A DNA stretch of 35,193 nt from Candidatus Binataceae bacterium (GCA_035650475.1 DASRHP010000016.1:1-35193); one strand, 5' to 3'. Shown: positions 1-7,741, counted from the stretch's first letter. Program-made: numbers and translations. The notes: generated by a model not told the origin, from the sequence alone.

Positions 1-114
1 CGCCGCCCGCACTCGAGCCTCGGCGCCTTGACGCCGGCCGAGTTCGCAGCGCTAAAAGAACGGGAAGTACAAACGCCCCAGGAGGGCGAAACAACCGACC
101 GACTCTACTTATGA
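1..114 (+). mobile_element. IS3-family transposase (OrfB) C-terminal end, cut by window edge
   Basis: The first 114 bases read as an open frame from the window edge to a TGA. It begins RRPHSSLGALTPAEFAALK and ends RLYL. The RPHSSLG-LTP-EF signature is the C-terminal end of the integrase-core (DDE) transposase OrfB of IS3-family elements. The rest of the gene lies outside the window, so whether the element is intact cannot be told. A terminal repeat follows directly (101-140). Two related but degenerate copies of the same gene end lie at about 4935-5066 (same strand) and 34915-35003 (opposite strand). Confidence 0.8.
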
Positions 115-140
115 ATGGCGGGAAAATGGGGGGCAGGCCA
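101..140 (+). repeat. Right terminal inverted repeat of IS3-type element
   Basis: A 40-base segment that starts GACTCTACTTATGAATGG, overlaps the transposase stop codon and ends GGGGGGCAGGCCA. The same 40 bases with about five changes occur in reverse orientation at 35004-35043, and a shorter, more diverged version occurs at 5053-5090. Its position directly after the OrfB stop and its conservation among copies identify it as the element's right end. Unique sequence leading to ssrA begins after base 140. Confidence 0.7.
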
Positions 141-273
141 AAGGGGCTCGCGGAGTACTGCGGCACTTTGGTGCGGATGATTGAGCAGAGCTACGGCAGA
201 TACATCCGGAAGGACTTCCTAGGACCGCTGATCGCGGCCCGCCCGGATCGGCTGTGGGAAGGGGCGGCTGGGG

Positions 274-310
274 GAAAAACCGGACCCCTGACCGGACCCC
301 CCAAGGGGGT
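274..310 (-). terminator. Candidate terminator downstream of ssrA
   Basis: On the minus strand, 35 bases past the CCA of the tmRNA, a hairpin ACCCCC-TTG-GGGGGT (310 to 296) is followed by a CCGG...CCGG pairing and a GTTTTT run. The order hairpin then T-run fits intrinsic termination of ssrA transcripts. The hairpin directly before the T-run has only four base pairs, so the call is weak. An alternative is termination at the T6 run at about 316-321, which has no clear hairpin. Confidence 0.3.
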
Positions 311-344
311 ATTCGGAAAAAAGCCCCAATTTCCAAGAGAATAT

Positions 345-702
345 TGGTGGAGGCGGGGGGAATTGAACCCCCGTCCGAAGACCGTCGAGCGGTGGCCACT
401 ACACGCGTAGTCCGCGATTTGATCTCGCCCCGACGCCGCCCGCGGACGGGCTGCGCTGCGGCCAGCCGCTTGAGCTTTCGGGCCTGCCTCCAAGCGGCCA
501 ACGACGCGGCCCTAGCCCACTAAATGACGCCCCGGCCCGCTGCCATGGGCGAGCAGCGGCGGGACGCTAGCGGCCCTTAGGCCGCCAGAGCGTAACCGTT
601 ATTGTCTGCGGGTAAATTTCGCAGGCTGTTTGTTTTACGGGCCAACAGCACCCCGGCGTGCGACCACGGCCTTATTGTCTCCGTCGAACCCGGTTCGCCC
701 CC
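345..702 (-). ncRNA. ssrA: tmRNA (transfer-messenger RNA)
   Basis: This RNA rescues ribosomes stalled on broken mRNAs by acting first as alanyl-tRNA and then as a short mRNA encoding a degradation tag. The minus-strand 5' end GGGGGCGAACCGGGTTCGAC carries the conserved tmRNA GGTTCGAC block. The 3' end has a T-arm (GGGGGTTCAATTCCCCC) and an encoded CCA. The 5' GGGGGCG pairs with 3' CGCCTCC as a seven-base acceptor stem (one G-U pair), which fixes both ends and gives 358 nt. The internal reading frame at 577-609 encodes a typical tag. It is transcribed divergently from the carbamoyltransferase operon. SmpB, its partner, is not in the window. Confidence 0.95.
577..609 (-). other. tmRNA tag-peptide reading frame (ADNNGYALAA)
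   Basis: Starting from the resume codon GCA, the frame reads Ala-Asp-Asn-Asn-Gly-Tyr-Ala-Leu-Ala-Ala and ends with TAA. The C-terminal YALAA is the usual ClpXP/ClpAP recognition end, and the ADNN start resembles tags known from many proteobacteria and relatives. The resume codon was chosen because it gives a standard 10-residue tag ending in ALAA. Confidence 0.9.
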
Positions 703-751
703 ATCGTGGGCGAGCCCTCGCGGCTCGCGATTGGACCGTTACGCTCCTCTT

Positions 752-780
752 AATCTAAGGCCGCAGGCGGTCGCGGGCAA
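752..780 (-). promoter_or_regulatory. Candidate sigma70-type promoter of ssrA
   Basis: On the minus strand TTGCCC (780-775) and TAGATT (757-752) are spaced by 17 bases; each matches four of six consensus positions. Transcription would begin near 745, leaving a leader of about 43 bases before the mature tmRNA 5' end. That leader contains a perfect hairpin (GCGAGCC / GGCTCGC, 710-728), which could be a processing signal for the precursor. Confidence 0.35.
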
Positions 781-951
781 TCCCCAGTCATCGCGGCGGA
801 GTGTTTCGGGGCGCCGTGCGCCAATATTCGCAGCGCGGCAGCGGTTATTTGGCGCCGGCGCGAGTTCGTGTAGCCTTATCGCCGAGGGTGTGGCGTCCGG
901 GCATGGCGCGCGGCTCTCGACGCGGCGCGACGCCGCGGACATGGCGCGACG

Positions 952-2793
952 GTGAAGAGAGTCCTCGGGATTTCCGCCTATTATCACGACAGCGCAGCCG
1001 CGCTGGTATGCGACGGCGAACTGGTCGCCGCCGCCCAGGAGGAGCGCTTTTCGCGCAAGAAGCACGACGCCCGCTTCCCCCATCGGGCCGCCGCCTGGTG
1101 CCTGGCCGAGGCTGGACTCCAGCTGAACGACCTCGACGCGATCGTCTTTTACGACAAGCCGTGGGTGAAGTTCGAGCGCATGCTCGAAACCTATCTCGGC
1201 TATGCGCCGCGCGGGCTGCGCTCGTTCCTGACCGCGATGCCGGTTTGGCTGAAGGAAAAGCTCAACCTGCGCACGGTGCTCAGGCGCGAACTCGCCGGCC
1301 TCGACGGCGGCCGGCTCAAGGAGCTGCCGCCGCTGCTCTTCACCGAGCATCATCAGGCCCACGCCGCCTCGGCTTTCTTCGCGAGCCCCTTCTGGCGCGC
1401 CGCGGTGATGTGCCTGGACGGGGTCGGCGAGTGGGCCACGACCTCGCTCTGGCTGGGCGAGGGCAACCGCCTGACCCCGCACTGGCAGATCGACTTTCCG
1501 CATTCGCTCGGCCTGCTCTATTCGGCCTTCACCTATTACACGGGTTTCAAGGTCAACTCGGGCGAATATAAGGTGATGGGGCTGGCGCCGTACGGCGAGC
1601 CGCGCTACGCCAAGGCGATCTTCGACCATCTGCTTGACGTCAAGCCCGACGGCACCTTCCGCCTCAACACCCAGTACTTCGATTACGTCACCGGCCTGAC
1701 CATGACCAACGAGCGCTTCGACGCGCTCTTCGGCGGGCCGCCGCGCAAGCCGGAATCGCCGCTGACGCAGCGCGAGATGGACCTCGCGGCGTCGATTCAG
1801 AAGGTCACCGAGGACGTGGTCTCGCGCCTGGCGCGCACAGCGCGCCGCGAGCTCGACGCCGAGTACCTGTGCCTGGCCGGCGGCGTCGCGCTCAACTGCG
1901 TGGCCAACGGGCGGATGCTGCGCGAGGGCACCTTTCGCGACATCTGGGTCCAGCCCGCCGCGGGCGACGCCGGCGGCGCGGTTGGCGCCGCGCTCGCCGC
2001 CTGGCACCTCTATGCCGACCAGCCGCGGATTATCGACGGCGACGACCGGATGCGCGGCGGCTACCTCGGCCCGAGCTTCAGCGAGGCCGAGATCAAGGAA
2101 AGCCTCGAGCGCGCGGGCGCCCGCTACCTGCGCATGAACGACGACGAGATGATCGAGATGACGGCGGCGCTGCTCGCCGAAGGCGCGGTGGTCGGCTGGT
2201 TCCAGGGGCGGATGGAGTTTGGGCCGCGGGCGCTCGGCAATCGCTCGATCCTCGGCGACCCGCGCAATCCGAGGATGCAGTCGGTGATGAACCTCAAGAT
2301 AAAGTACCGCGAGTCGTTCCGGCCCTTTGCCCCCGCGGTGCTGGTCGAGCGCCTCGCGGAGTATTTCGAGCTCGATCGTCCGAGCCCCTACATGGCGCTG
2401 GTCGCGCCGGTGCGCGAGGAACTGCGCAAGCCGCTGACGCCGGAGGAGGAGCGGCTGTTCGGCATCGAGAAACTCAACCTTGCGCGCTCGGCGATCCCCG
2501 CCGTGACCCATATCGACTACTCGGCGCGGATCCAGACCGTCGATCGTCGGACCAATCCGCGCTTCCATCGTCTGCTCGAGCGCTTCGCCGCGCGCACCGG
2601 ATGCGCGGTGCTGGTCAACACCTCGTTCAACGTGCGCGGCGAGCCGATTGTGTGTACACCGCAGGATGCGTATCGGTGTTTCATGCGCACCGAGATGGAT
2701 TTTCTGGTGATCGAGAACTTCGTGCTTGCCAAGGTTGACCAGCCCGAGCGTCCGCACGACGACAGCTGGCAGCGCGAGTTCGAGCTCGACTAG
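952..2793 (+). CDS. Carbamoyltransferase (NodU/TobZ/SxtI family)
   Basis: A 613-residue enzyme expected to make carbamoyl-adenylate from carbamoyl phosphate and ATP and transfer the carbamoyl group to a hydroxyl or amine acceptor. The N-terminal ASKHA-fold domain opens with MKRVLGISAYYHDSAA and has QEERFSRKKHD. Metal-ligand candidates are H133 and H137 (HHQAHAASAF), D156 (LDGVGE) and D339 (GDAGGAVGAA), with the same H-H-D spacing as TobZ. The C-terminal domain carries GRMEFGPRALGNRSIL from about residue 418. The start is GTG with no strong Shine-Dalgarno, chosen because the conserved N terminus begins there. First gene of an operon with an SxtJ-like protein, DUF5989 and an SGNH hydrolase, as in saxitoxin-type and many uncharacterised clusters. 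Acceptor unknown. Confidence 0.9.
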   Translation: MKRVLGISAYYHDSAAALVCDGELVAAAQEERFSRKKHDARFPHRAAAWCLAEAGLQLNDLDAIVFYDKPWVKFERMLETYLGYAPRGLRSFLTAMPVWLKEKLNLRTVLRRELAGLDGGRLKELPPLLFTEHHQAHAASAFFASPFWRAAVMCLDGVGEWATTSLWLGEGNRLTPHWQIDFPHSLGLLYSAFTYYTGFKVNSGEYKVMGLAPYGEPRYAKAIFDHLLDVKPDGTFRLNTQYFDYVTGLTMTNERFDALFGGPPRKPESPLTQREMDLAASIQKVTEDVVSRLARTARRELDAEYLCLAGGVALNCVANGRMLREGTFRDIWVQPAAGDAGGAVGAALAAWHLYADQPRIIDGDDRMRGGYLGPSFSEAEIKESLERAGARYLRMNDDEMIEMTAALLAEGAVVGWFQGRMEFGPRALGNRSILGDPRNPRMQSVMNLKIKYRESFRPFAPAVLVERLAEYFELDRPSPYMALVAPVREELRKPLTPEEERLFGIEKLNLARSAIPAVTHIDYSARIQTVDRRTNPRFHRLLERFAARTGCAVLVNTSFNVRGEPIVCTPQDAYRCFMRTEMDFLVIENFVLAKVDQPERPHDDSWQREFELD

Positions 2794-2802
2794 CGAATAG
2801 CG

Positions 2803-3213
2803 ATGGAGCTGGCGGCGCGCCAACAGCAACTGCCCAAGGCCGAGTTGCGCAACTTTGGGCTGCTCCTGGGCGCGCTGTTCGCCGCGATCTTCGGGCTCGT
2901 CCCTCTGCTGCGCCATCATTCGGCCCAGTACTGGCCGTGGCTGATTGCGGCCATGCTGTGGCTGGCGGCGCTGGCATGGCCGCGCAGTCTCGCCTGGCCG
3001 CATCGATGGTGGACGCGGCTGGGGCACGCGTTGGGATGGTTCAACACGCGCGTCATCCTGACGGTGATTTACCTGGTCGGCGTGACGCCGCTGGGCTTCG
3101 TGCTGTGGCTGTTCGGTCGCGACCGGATGAAGCGCGGTTTCGAGCCCAAGCGCGAGACCTACCGCGTGCCGAGCCGGCCGTTGCCGCCGCGGGGGATGGA
3201 GCGGCCGTTCTGA
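2803..3213 (+). CDS. SxtJ-like integral membrane protein
   Basis: A 136-residue protein starting 9 bases after the carbamoyltransferase stop. Three hydrophobic segments are visible at about residues 18-36, 43-60 and 83-105, followed by a basic tail (RDRMKRGFEPKRETYRVPSRP). The length, the GVTPLGFVLWLFGRD-MKR-F block and the position after a carbamoyltransferase match the SxtJ family named from the saxitoxin cluster. The biochemical role is not established; it may hold the carbamoyltransferase or its lipid-linked substrate at the inner membrane (inference). A 151-base spacer follows, holding a 7-bp hairpin (3289-3306) without a T-run. Confidence 0.75.
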   Translation: MELAARQQQLPKAELRNFGLLLGALFAAIFGLVPLLRHHSAQYWPWLIAAMLWLAALAWPRSLAWPHRWWTRLGHALGWFNTRVILTVIYLVGVTPLGFVLWLFGRDRMKRGFEPKRETYRVPSRPLPPRGMERPF

Positions 3214-3364
3214 TCCCACGGCGTATCGATGCGCACAGTGATGGAATCCGGCTCAGAACCGCAACCGCGAAACAAGACAGGCTGCGCCCCTTCCCTTGGG
3301 GGAAGGAAGTCGAGGGTCAGGTCGGCCGCCCGGCCGGGCCGTCCCTAATGGAGAGTGGCGACCG

Positions 3365-3517
3365 ATGTTGGACTTGCTGAGAGACCTGTGGGGCTTTGCG
3401 AGCGAGCGCAAGAAATTCTGGCTCGTCCCGCTGATCGCAACCCTGCTTTTGATAAGCGCGCTGGTCGCGCTGGCCGAATTCTCTACCGTCGCACCCTTCA
3501 TCTACACGCTGTTCTAG
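3365..3517 (+). CDS. DUF5989 (SxtK-like) 50-aa membrane protein
   Basis: A small protein starting MLDLLRDLWGFASERKKFWL with one transmembrane helix (about residues 20-42) and a short C-terminal tail. The 'FA-ERKK-WL-P' start followed by one helix is the DUF5989 pattern, a family found next to SxtJ and carbamoyltransferases. ATG is preceded by GGAGAG at a usable distance. The SGNH hydrolase gene starts 4 bases after its stop, so the two are probably translationally coupled. Function unknown; the constant gene company suggests a subunit of a membrane carbamoylation complex. Confidence 0.7.
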   Translation: MLDLLRDLWGFASERKKFWLVPLIATLLLISALVALAEFSTVAPFIYTLF

Positions 3518-3521
3518 GCCG

Positions 3522-4799
3522 GTGGGCGCGGGCAGACGGCTCGTTGCCAACCTCGCGCTCGTTGCCGCGGGGGTGATGGCGGCGTTTTTGATTGCCGAGG
3601 TCGCGGTGCGCGTGACCGGCCTTGCCAAGGTCAGCCTCTACACCTGGGCGCCGCGTCGCGGATGGGGGCTTAAGCCGGGCGCCGCCGGATGGCAGACCGA
3701 GGAGGGCAGGGGCTTCGTCAGCGTCAACCGCGCGGGCTTTCGCGGCCCGGAATGGGCGCTCACTAAGCCGCCTGGCATGTTGCGAATCGCAGTGGTCGGC
3801 GACTCGTTCACCGAGGCGCCCCACGTCAACTACGACCATACGTTCTGCGCGGTCGCCGAGCGCAGGCTCGGCGGATGCGCGGCGCTTGGCGGGCGGAAGG
3901 TGCAGGTGATGGATTTCGGCGTCGATGCCTACGGCACGGCGCAGGAGCTGCTCACACTGCGCCGCCATGCCTGGCGATACTCGCCCGACATGGTGGTGCT
4001 CGCCTTCTTTTCGGGCAACGACCTGCGCAACAATTCGGTCGTGCTCGAAGGCGACAAGTGTCGCCCGTTCTACGTCTATCAAGGCGACGAGTTGGTGCTG
4101 GGCGGTCCGTTCGAGCGCTCGCGATGGTTTTACCTGTCATGCATGATGCGCTTCGAGTCGCGCCACTCGCAGGTGCTCAACCTGCTGGGCGACGCGAAAA
4201 GCGACCTGCGCTCGCGCATCCGCGACTGGGAGGCGGAGCGGCGCAAATCGGCCGCCGCGCATGTTTCGGCGGCCGCACAACCGGCGGGCGGCGGCAAACC
4301 GGCGAGCGCCCAGGCGGCGACGATCCATCACGAACGCGGCTTGGAGGACGACATCTACCGGCCGCCGGCCGACGCCGCGATGAGGGATGCGTGGCGGGTC
4401 ACCGAGGGCATCATTACGATGATCGCGCGCGAATGCGCGACCCATCACGTGCCCCTGCTGGTCGTGACGCTCGCCAACCCGCCACAGATCTATCCCGACC
4501 CCAACGTGCGCGCCTCCTACATGAAGCTTTACGGCGCGACCGACATTTTCTATCCCGACGAGCGGATCAAGGCGCTCGGCGAGCGCGAGGGCTTCGAGGT
4601 GCTCAACCTGGCGCCGCCGATGCAGGCCTACGCCGACGCCCATCACGCCTTCCTGTGCGGCTTCAAGAACACCCGGATGGGCGTCGGCCACTGGAATGCC
4701 GAGGGGCAGCGCGTGGCCGGCGAACTGATTGCGCAGAAGATCTGCGCGATGCTTACGGCCAAGGACGCCAACGCCTCACCTTCGGCTGCCGGAAGATAA
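3522..4799 (+). CDS. Membrane-anchored SGNH/GDSL-type hydrolase
   Basis: A 425-residue protein with an N-terminal membrane anchor or uncleaved signal (about residues 6-27) and an SGNH hydrolase domain facing the periplasm. Block I is VVGDSFTE with nucleophile candidate S95. The C-terminal block is MGVGHWNAEGQRVA with H390; the aspartate usually three residues before this histidine is glycine here. An Ala/Gly-rich low-complexity stretch (about 245-270) interrupts the middle. It starts with GTG 4 bases after the DUF5989 stop and closes the carbamoyltransferase operon. Such enzymes deacylate or transfer acyl groups on surface glycans and lipids, so it may act on the same molecule as the carbamoyltransferase (inference). 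Confidence 0.75.
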   Translation: MGAGRRLVANLALVAAGVMAAFLIAEVAVRVTGLAKVSLYTWAPRRGWGLKPGAAGWQTEEGRGFVSVNRAGFRGPEWALTKPPGMLRIAVVGDSFTEAPHVNYDHTFCAVAERRLGGCAALGGRKVQVMDFGVDAYGTAQELLTLRRHAWRYSPDMVVLAFFSGNDLRNNSVVLEGDKCRPFYVYQGDELVLGGPFERSRWFYLSCMMRFESRHSQVLNLLGDAKSDLRSRIRDWEAERRKSAAAHVSAAAQPAGGGKPASAQAATIHHERGLEDDIYRPPADAAMRDAWRVTEGIITMIARECATHHVPLLVVTLANPPQIYPDPNVRASYMKLYGATDIFYPDERIKALGEREGFEVLNLAPPMQAYADAHHAFLCGFKNTRMGVGHWNAEGQRVAGELIAQKICAMLTAKDANASPSAAGR

Positions 4800-4934
4800 A
4801 TCATGCCGACGGCGCTTCAGCTTCAGGCAATCCGCTTGCGTTTGCTTGATTAAAGGTTGTGAGGTGCCCCGCCGGACGCCGGAAGCAGCGCCGGCGCCTC
4901 AAGCGCGATTGGTCTGCCCCCCGCTAGCCCGACG

Positions 4935-5090
4935 CGGCACGATTACAACTATCGCCGCCCACATTCGAACTTCGGCGCACTGACGCCGGCTGAGTTCGCG
5001 CAGCTCAAAACGGAGAAACTGATTCCGCCCCCTGCGGGGGAAAATAACAACCGACTCTACTTATGAACTGACGGGCATTGGGGTGCAGCC
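4935..5090 (+). mobile_element. Degenerate 3' end of IS3-family element (transposase tail plus terminal repeat)
   Basis: The frame from about 4935 reads RHDYNYRRPHSNFGALTPAE and continues to RLYL before a TGA at 5064-5066. This is the OrfB C-terminal tail, closely related to the copy at window position 1. A diverged right-end repeat (GACTCTACTTATGAACTG, ending GGGGTGCAGCC) follows to about 5090. No transposase sequence is found upstream of about 4930, so this is a scar of at most 160 bases. It lies between the SGNH gene and the PAP2 gene. Bases 4800-4934 show nothing recognisable. Confidence 0.75.
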
Positions 5091-5107
5091 CAGCTATTCT
5101 TCCGAAA

Positions 5108-5818
5108 ATGCGCTACTCGACGCTGTTCCCTGTGCGGATGCGACGACCCGAGCCTGGTTTTGAACTTTCGTTGGCCCTGCGGTTGGTGGCGCTCGCCGCC
5201 AGCACGCTGCTCTTCGCGGGCCTGCTCCGCAGCGTGCTCGTCGGAATAGGACCGGCGCTGCTCGATCTGCCGACCATCAGCTATATCGCCGCGCACAGGC
5301 TTAAGTGGAGCACCACGTGCATGCGATACGTCACCGGCCTTGGGAGCGAGCCGTTCCTGGTCGTGTTGACCGGCGCGTGCGGGATCGCGCTGCGCTTTCG
5401 GACCGGGTCGTGGCGCTGGCTGCTGCTGCTGGCGGTGACCCTGTTCGGCGCGATGCTCCTTAACACGGCGGCCAAGCATGCGGTCGCGCGGCCGCGTCCG
5501 GCCGCCGCATGGATGGCGGTGTCCGCCTCCGGATTCGCATTCCCTTCCGGCCACGCCACCGAATCAACCGCCGTTTACGGGCTTCTGGCAACGCTGTTCG
5601 CAAAGACTGGGACGCGTCGGCGAGCGAAGCTCGGATGGCTGACGATCGGGTTGCTTATCCCGTTCCTCGTCGGCGTCTCACGCGTGTACCTGGGTGTTCA
5701 CTGGCCCACCGACGTACTCGCCGGCTGGGCGCTCGGTTCAGCGTGGCTTGCGATAGTGCTCACGGGGCTGCTGGTTGGCGAGAGGCGGGCTGCGGCGGTC
5801 GACGCCGCGGCGGATTGA
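5108..5818 (+). CDS. PAP2-family membrane phosphatase
   Basis: A 236-residue multi-pass membrane protein with the complete type 2 phosphatidic-acid phosphatase signature: K123-x6-R130-P131 (KHAVARPRP), PSGH at 146-149 and SRVYLGVHWPTD with R192, H198 and D202. It probably removes phosphate from a lipid phosphate such as undecaprenyl diphosphate, phosphatidate or phosphatidylglycerophosphate in the inner membrane. ATG at 5108 is preferred. The frame is also open to a TTG at 5078, but that codon lies inside the IS3 terminal repeat. No good Shine-Dalgarno is seen at either start. The IS scar directly upstream may have replaced the native promoter. Confidence 0.85.
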   Translation: MRYSTLFPVRMRRPEPGFELSLALRLVALAASTLLFAGLLRSVLVGIGPALLDLPTISYIAAHRLKWSTTCMRYVTGLGSEPFLVVLTGACGIALRFRTGSWRWLLLLAVTLFGAMLLNTAAKHAVARPRPAAAWMAVSASGFAFPSGHATESTAVYGLLATLFAKTGTRRRAKLGWLTIGLLIPFLVGVSRVYLGVHWPTDVLAGWALGSAWLAIVLTGLLVGERRAAAVDAAAD

Positions 5819-6174
5819 GCAATTTGACTAGGCGGGCGGCGCCATCGCCTCCATACTGCCGGTTATAGGTTAAATTTGACGAAATGTAAGGTGCAAAGAT
5901 GAAAATGTTGACTCGTATAATGAGCGAGCCTACAAAGGTTGGCGGGCGGGCTAAGCCGGAAGCCGAAGCGGCCCCCAGCGCCGGGAAAAATCGTCGCGGG
6001 CACCCTCCTCTTCGGCGGTGGCGGCCCGCCCGCTCGGTGCCAGAACTTACACGCGCAGGTCAAGCCTGGCAATTGGGCTGCTGTTAGGAGTTTCCACAGT
6101 GTGAGCGGCTCCACACCGACGCTGGCGACGATCACCTGGGGGACGCCGGCTTCAAGATGCGCCGCAGGCGCCCG
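5819..6174. other. 356-base intergenic region with a long imperfect inverted repeat
   Basis: This gap separates the 3' ends of two convergent genes (PAP2 and antiporter) and holds no credible gene. An outer arm GCGGGCGGGC (5942-5951) is complementary to GCCCGCCCGC near 6026-6036, and nested inside are GCCGAAG near 5960-5966 and CTTCGGC near 6013-6019. Together they could fold as a long two-stage hairpin. Both strands have open frames of 60-90 codons here, but they lack family motifs and ribosome sites. It could be a dispersed repeat, a bidirectional transcription end or a structured RNA; the sequence alone does not decide. Confidence 0.4.
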
Positions 6175-7656
6175 TCACTCGGACTCAGGCCGCCCGAAAA
6201 TCAGATAGAGCAGCGATTCGTCCTCGGGCCGCACCAGCAGATAGACGTGATCGCCGGCCAGTAGCCTGGTCGAGCCGCGCGGCGCGATCAGCTCGTGGCC
6301 GCGAAGGACAAGGATTACGGCGGAATCCGACGGGAATGGCAGCTCCGAGATCTGCGCGCCGCAGGCCGCGCTCGACGCGCTTATCGGAAACGACCGGACT
6401 TCGCCGCCGCCGAGCAGCCGGGTCGAGGTTATCTCCATCACCGCCGACGGCGGCAGCGGCGCCTCCGAGCGCAGCCCCAGCCGCCTCGTGACCCATCGCA
6501 CGGTAGCCCCGGGAACCAAAGCGTTTACGACCACGACGAAGAAGACCAGGTTGAACACCGCGGCGGCGCCGGGCGCGCGCTCGAGCGCCGGGTAAATCGC
6601 AAGCACGATCGGCACCGCGCCGCGCAGCCCCACCCATCCGACGTACGCGATTTCCGTCATCGCGTAGCGGAACGGGAACAGACACAGAAGCACGCTCAGC
6701 GGTCGCGCGACGAGCGCAAGGAAGAGCGCGATCCCAACTCCCGCGGGAGCGGCCGGCAAAAGCTGCGAGGGGAGCGCCAAAAGCCCAAGCAACAGAAACA
6801 TCGAGATTTGGCAGAACCAGGCCACGGAGTCATGGACGCGCGCGATTCCGGCGCGGTACGGTATCGGCCCGTTGCCGAGCACCACGGCGGCCACATAGAC
6901 CGACAGGAAGCCGCTGCCGCCAATCAGGGTTGGCAGGCCGTAGGCCAGAAGCGCCAACGCCAGCGTTAGCACCGGAAACAGCCCGCCGACGGGCGGCGCG
7001 ATGCTCTGCAGCAGCAGCCGCCCTCCATACCCGATGGCGATCCCGAACAGCGCTCCGATAAGCAACGAGACCGGGATCGCCGCGAGCACGTAGAGCGTGA
7101 CGCCGCGCTGTTGAATCAGGCTCTGGGTGAACGCGACCGTGAGTGCAACCGCCATCGGGTCGTTCAGCCCGGACTCGAGTTCGAGCACGGTGGCGACACG
7201 TTTCTTAAGCTGAAGACCGCTGCCACGCAGGACTGAAAAGACCATCGCCGCGTCGGTGGACGACACGATCGCGCCTTCCAGAAAGGCCTGCGTCCACGAG
7301 AAGCCGAACAGCCGCGCGCAGGCGGCAACCAGCCCTGTGGTCATCAGCACGCCCACGGTTGCAAGCACCACCGCAGGCCGCATCGCCTCGCGCACCCGCG
7401 GCAGCGGCGTGTTGAGACCGCCGTCGAAAAGGATCAGCACCAGGGCCGCTGTGCCGGCGGCGAAGGCCAACCGATAATTGGTGAACGCGATGTGCCCGAG
7501 CCCCTGTCTGCCCGCAAGCACCCCGACGGTCAGGAACAGCAGCACCAGCGGGATGCCGGTTCGCTCCGAAACGCCGCTTAAGAGAACGCTCGCGACGAGC
7601 AGGAGCGCGAACGCTGTCAGGTAGAGGGCTACGGATGCGAACTCGGAAGCCGGCAA
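6175..7656 (-). CDS. K+/H+ (or Na+/H+) antiporter, CPA1/NhaP2-like with RCK_C domain
   Basis: A 493-residue inner-membrane transporter with about 12 hydrophobic segments (residues 1-385) and a C-terminal TrkA-C/RCK_C ligand-binding domain (about 395-490; LLAGDHVYLLVRPEDE). The transport core shows the CPA1 features VSSTDAA (131-137) and ESGLNDP with N165-D166. The RCK_C tail matches NhaP2/CvrA-type potassium/proton antiporters that extrude K+ and are gated by a cytoplasmic ligand. The start is TTG at 7656, the only usable in-frame start before the first helix. It ends facing the PAP2 gene. Exchanged cation not provable from sequence. Confidence 0.85.
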   Translation of the reverse strand: MPASEFASVALYLTAFALLLVASVLLSGVSERTGIPLVLLFLTVGVLAGRQGLGHIAFTNYRLAFAAGTAALVLILFDGGLNTPLPRVREAMRPAVVLATVGVLMTTGLVAACARLFGFSWTQAFLEGAIVSSTDAAMVFSVLRGSGLQLKKRVATVLELESGLNDPMAVALTVAFTQSLIQQRGVTLYVLAAIPVSLLIGALFGIAIGYGGRLLLQSIAPPVGGLFPVLTLALALLAYGLPTLIGGSGFLSVYVAAVVLGNGPIPYRAGIARVHDSVAWFCQISMFLLLGLLALPSQLLPAAPAGVGIALFLALVARPLSVLLCLFPFRYAMTEIAYVGWVGLRGAVPIVLAIYPALERAPGAAAVFNLVFFVVVVNALVPGATVRWVTRRLGLRSEAPLPPSAVMEITSTRLLGGGEVRSFPISASSAACGAQISELPFPSDSAVILVLRGHELIAPRGSTRLLAGDHVYLLVRPEDESLLYLIFGRPESE

Positions 7657-7741
7657 TTTGAACGGCCCATCGGCGTCAGCATACTCGCCCGCACGCGCGT
7701 CGAAGTCTCGCCACCCGGATTCGTCTCCTCTCGGCGATCAT

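Noticed and set aside
109..523. Several 90-130-codon frames around bases 109-523
   Set aside because: They overlap the tmRNA 3' half; the 'GIEPPSEDRRAV'-like peptides are translations of the tRNA-like domain.
739..3219. 826-codon open frame on the minus strand opposite the carbamoyltransferase operon
   Set aside because: It is antisense to strongly conserved protein sequence, rich in Arg/His/Ala/Gln and without any family motif; long antisense frames are expected at this G+C content.
3289..3306. CCTTCCC/GGGAAGG hairpin inside the carbamoyltransferase operon as a terminator
   Set aside because: No T-run follows, and downstream genes continue in the same direction; at most an mRNA processing or attenuation structure.
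4800..4934. Small plus-strand frames between the SGNH gene and the IS scar
   Set aside because: No ribosome site, hydrophobic pattern or similarity; too short and unsupported.
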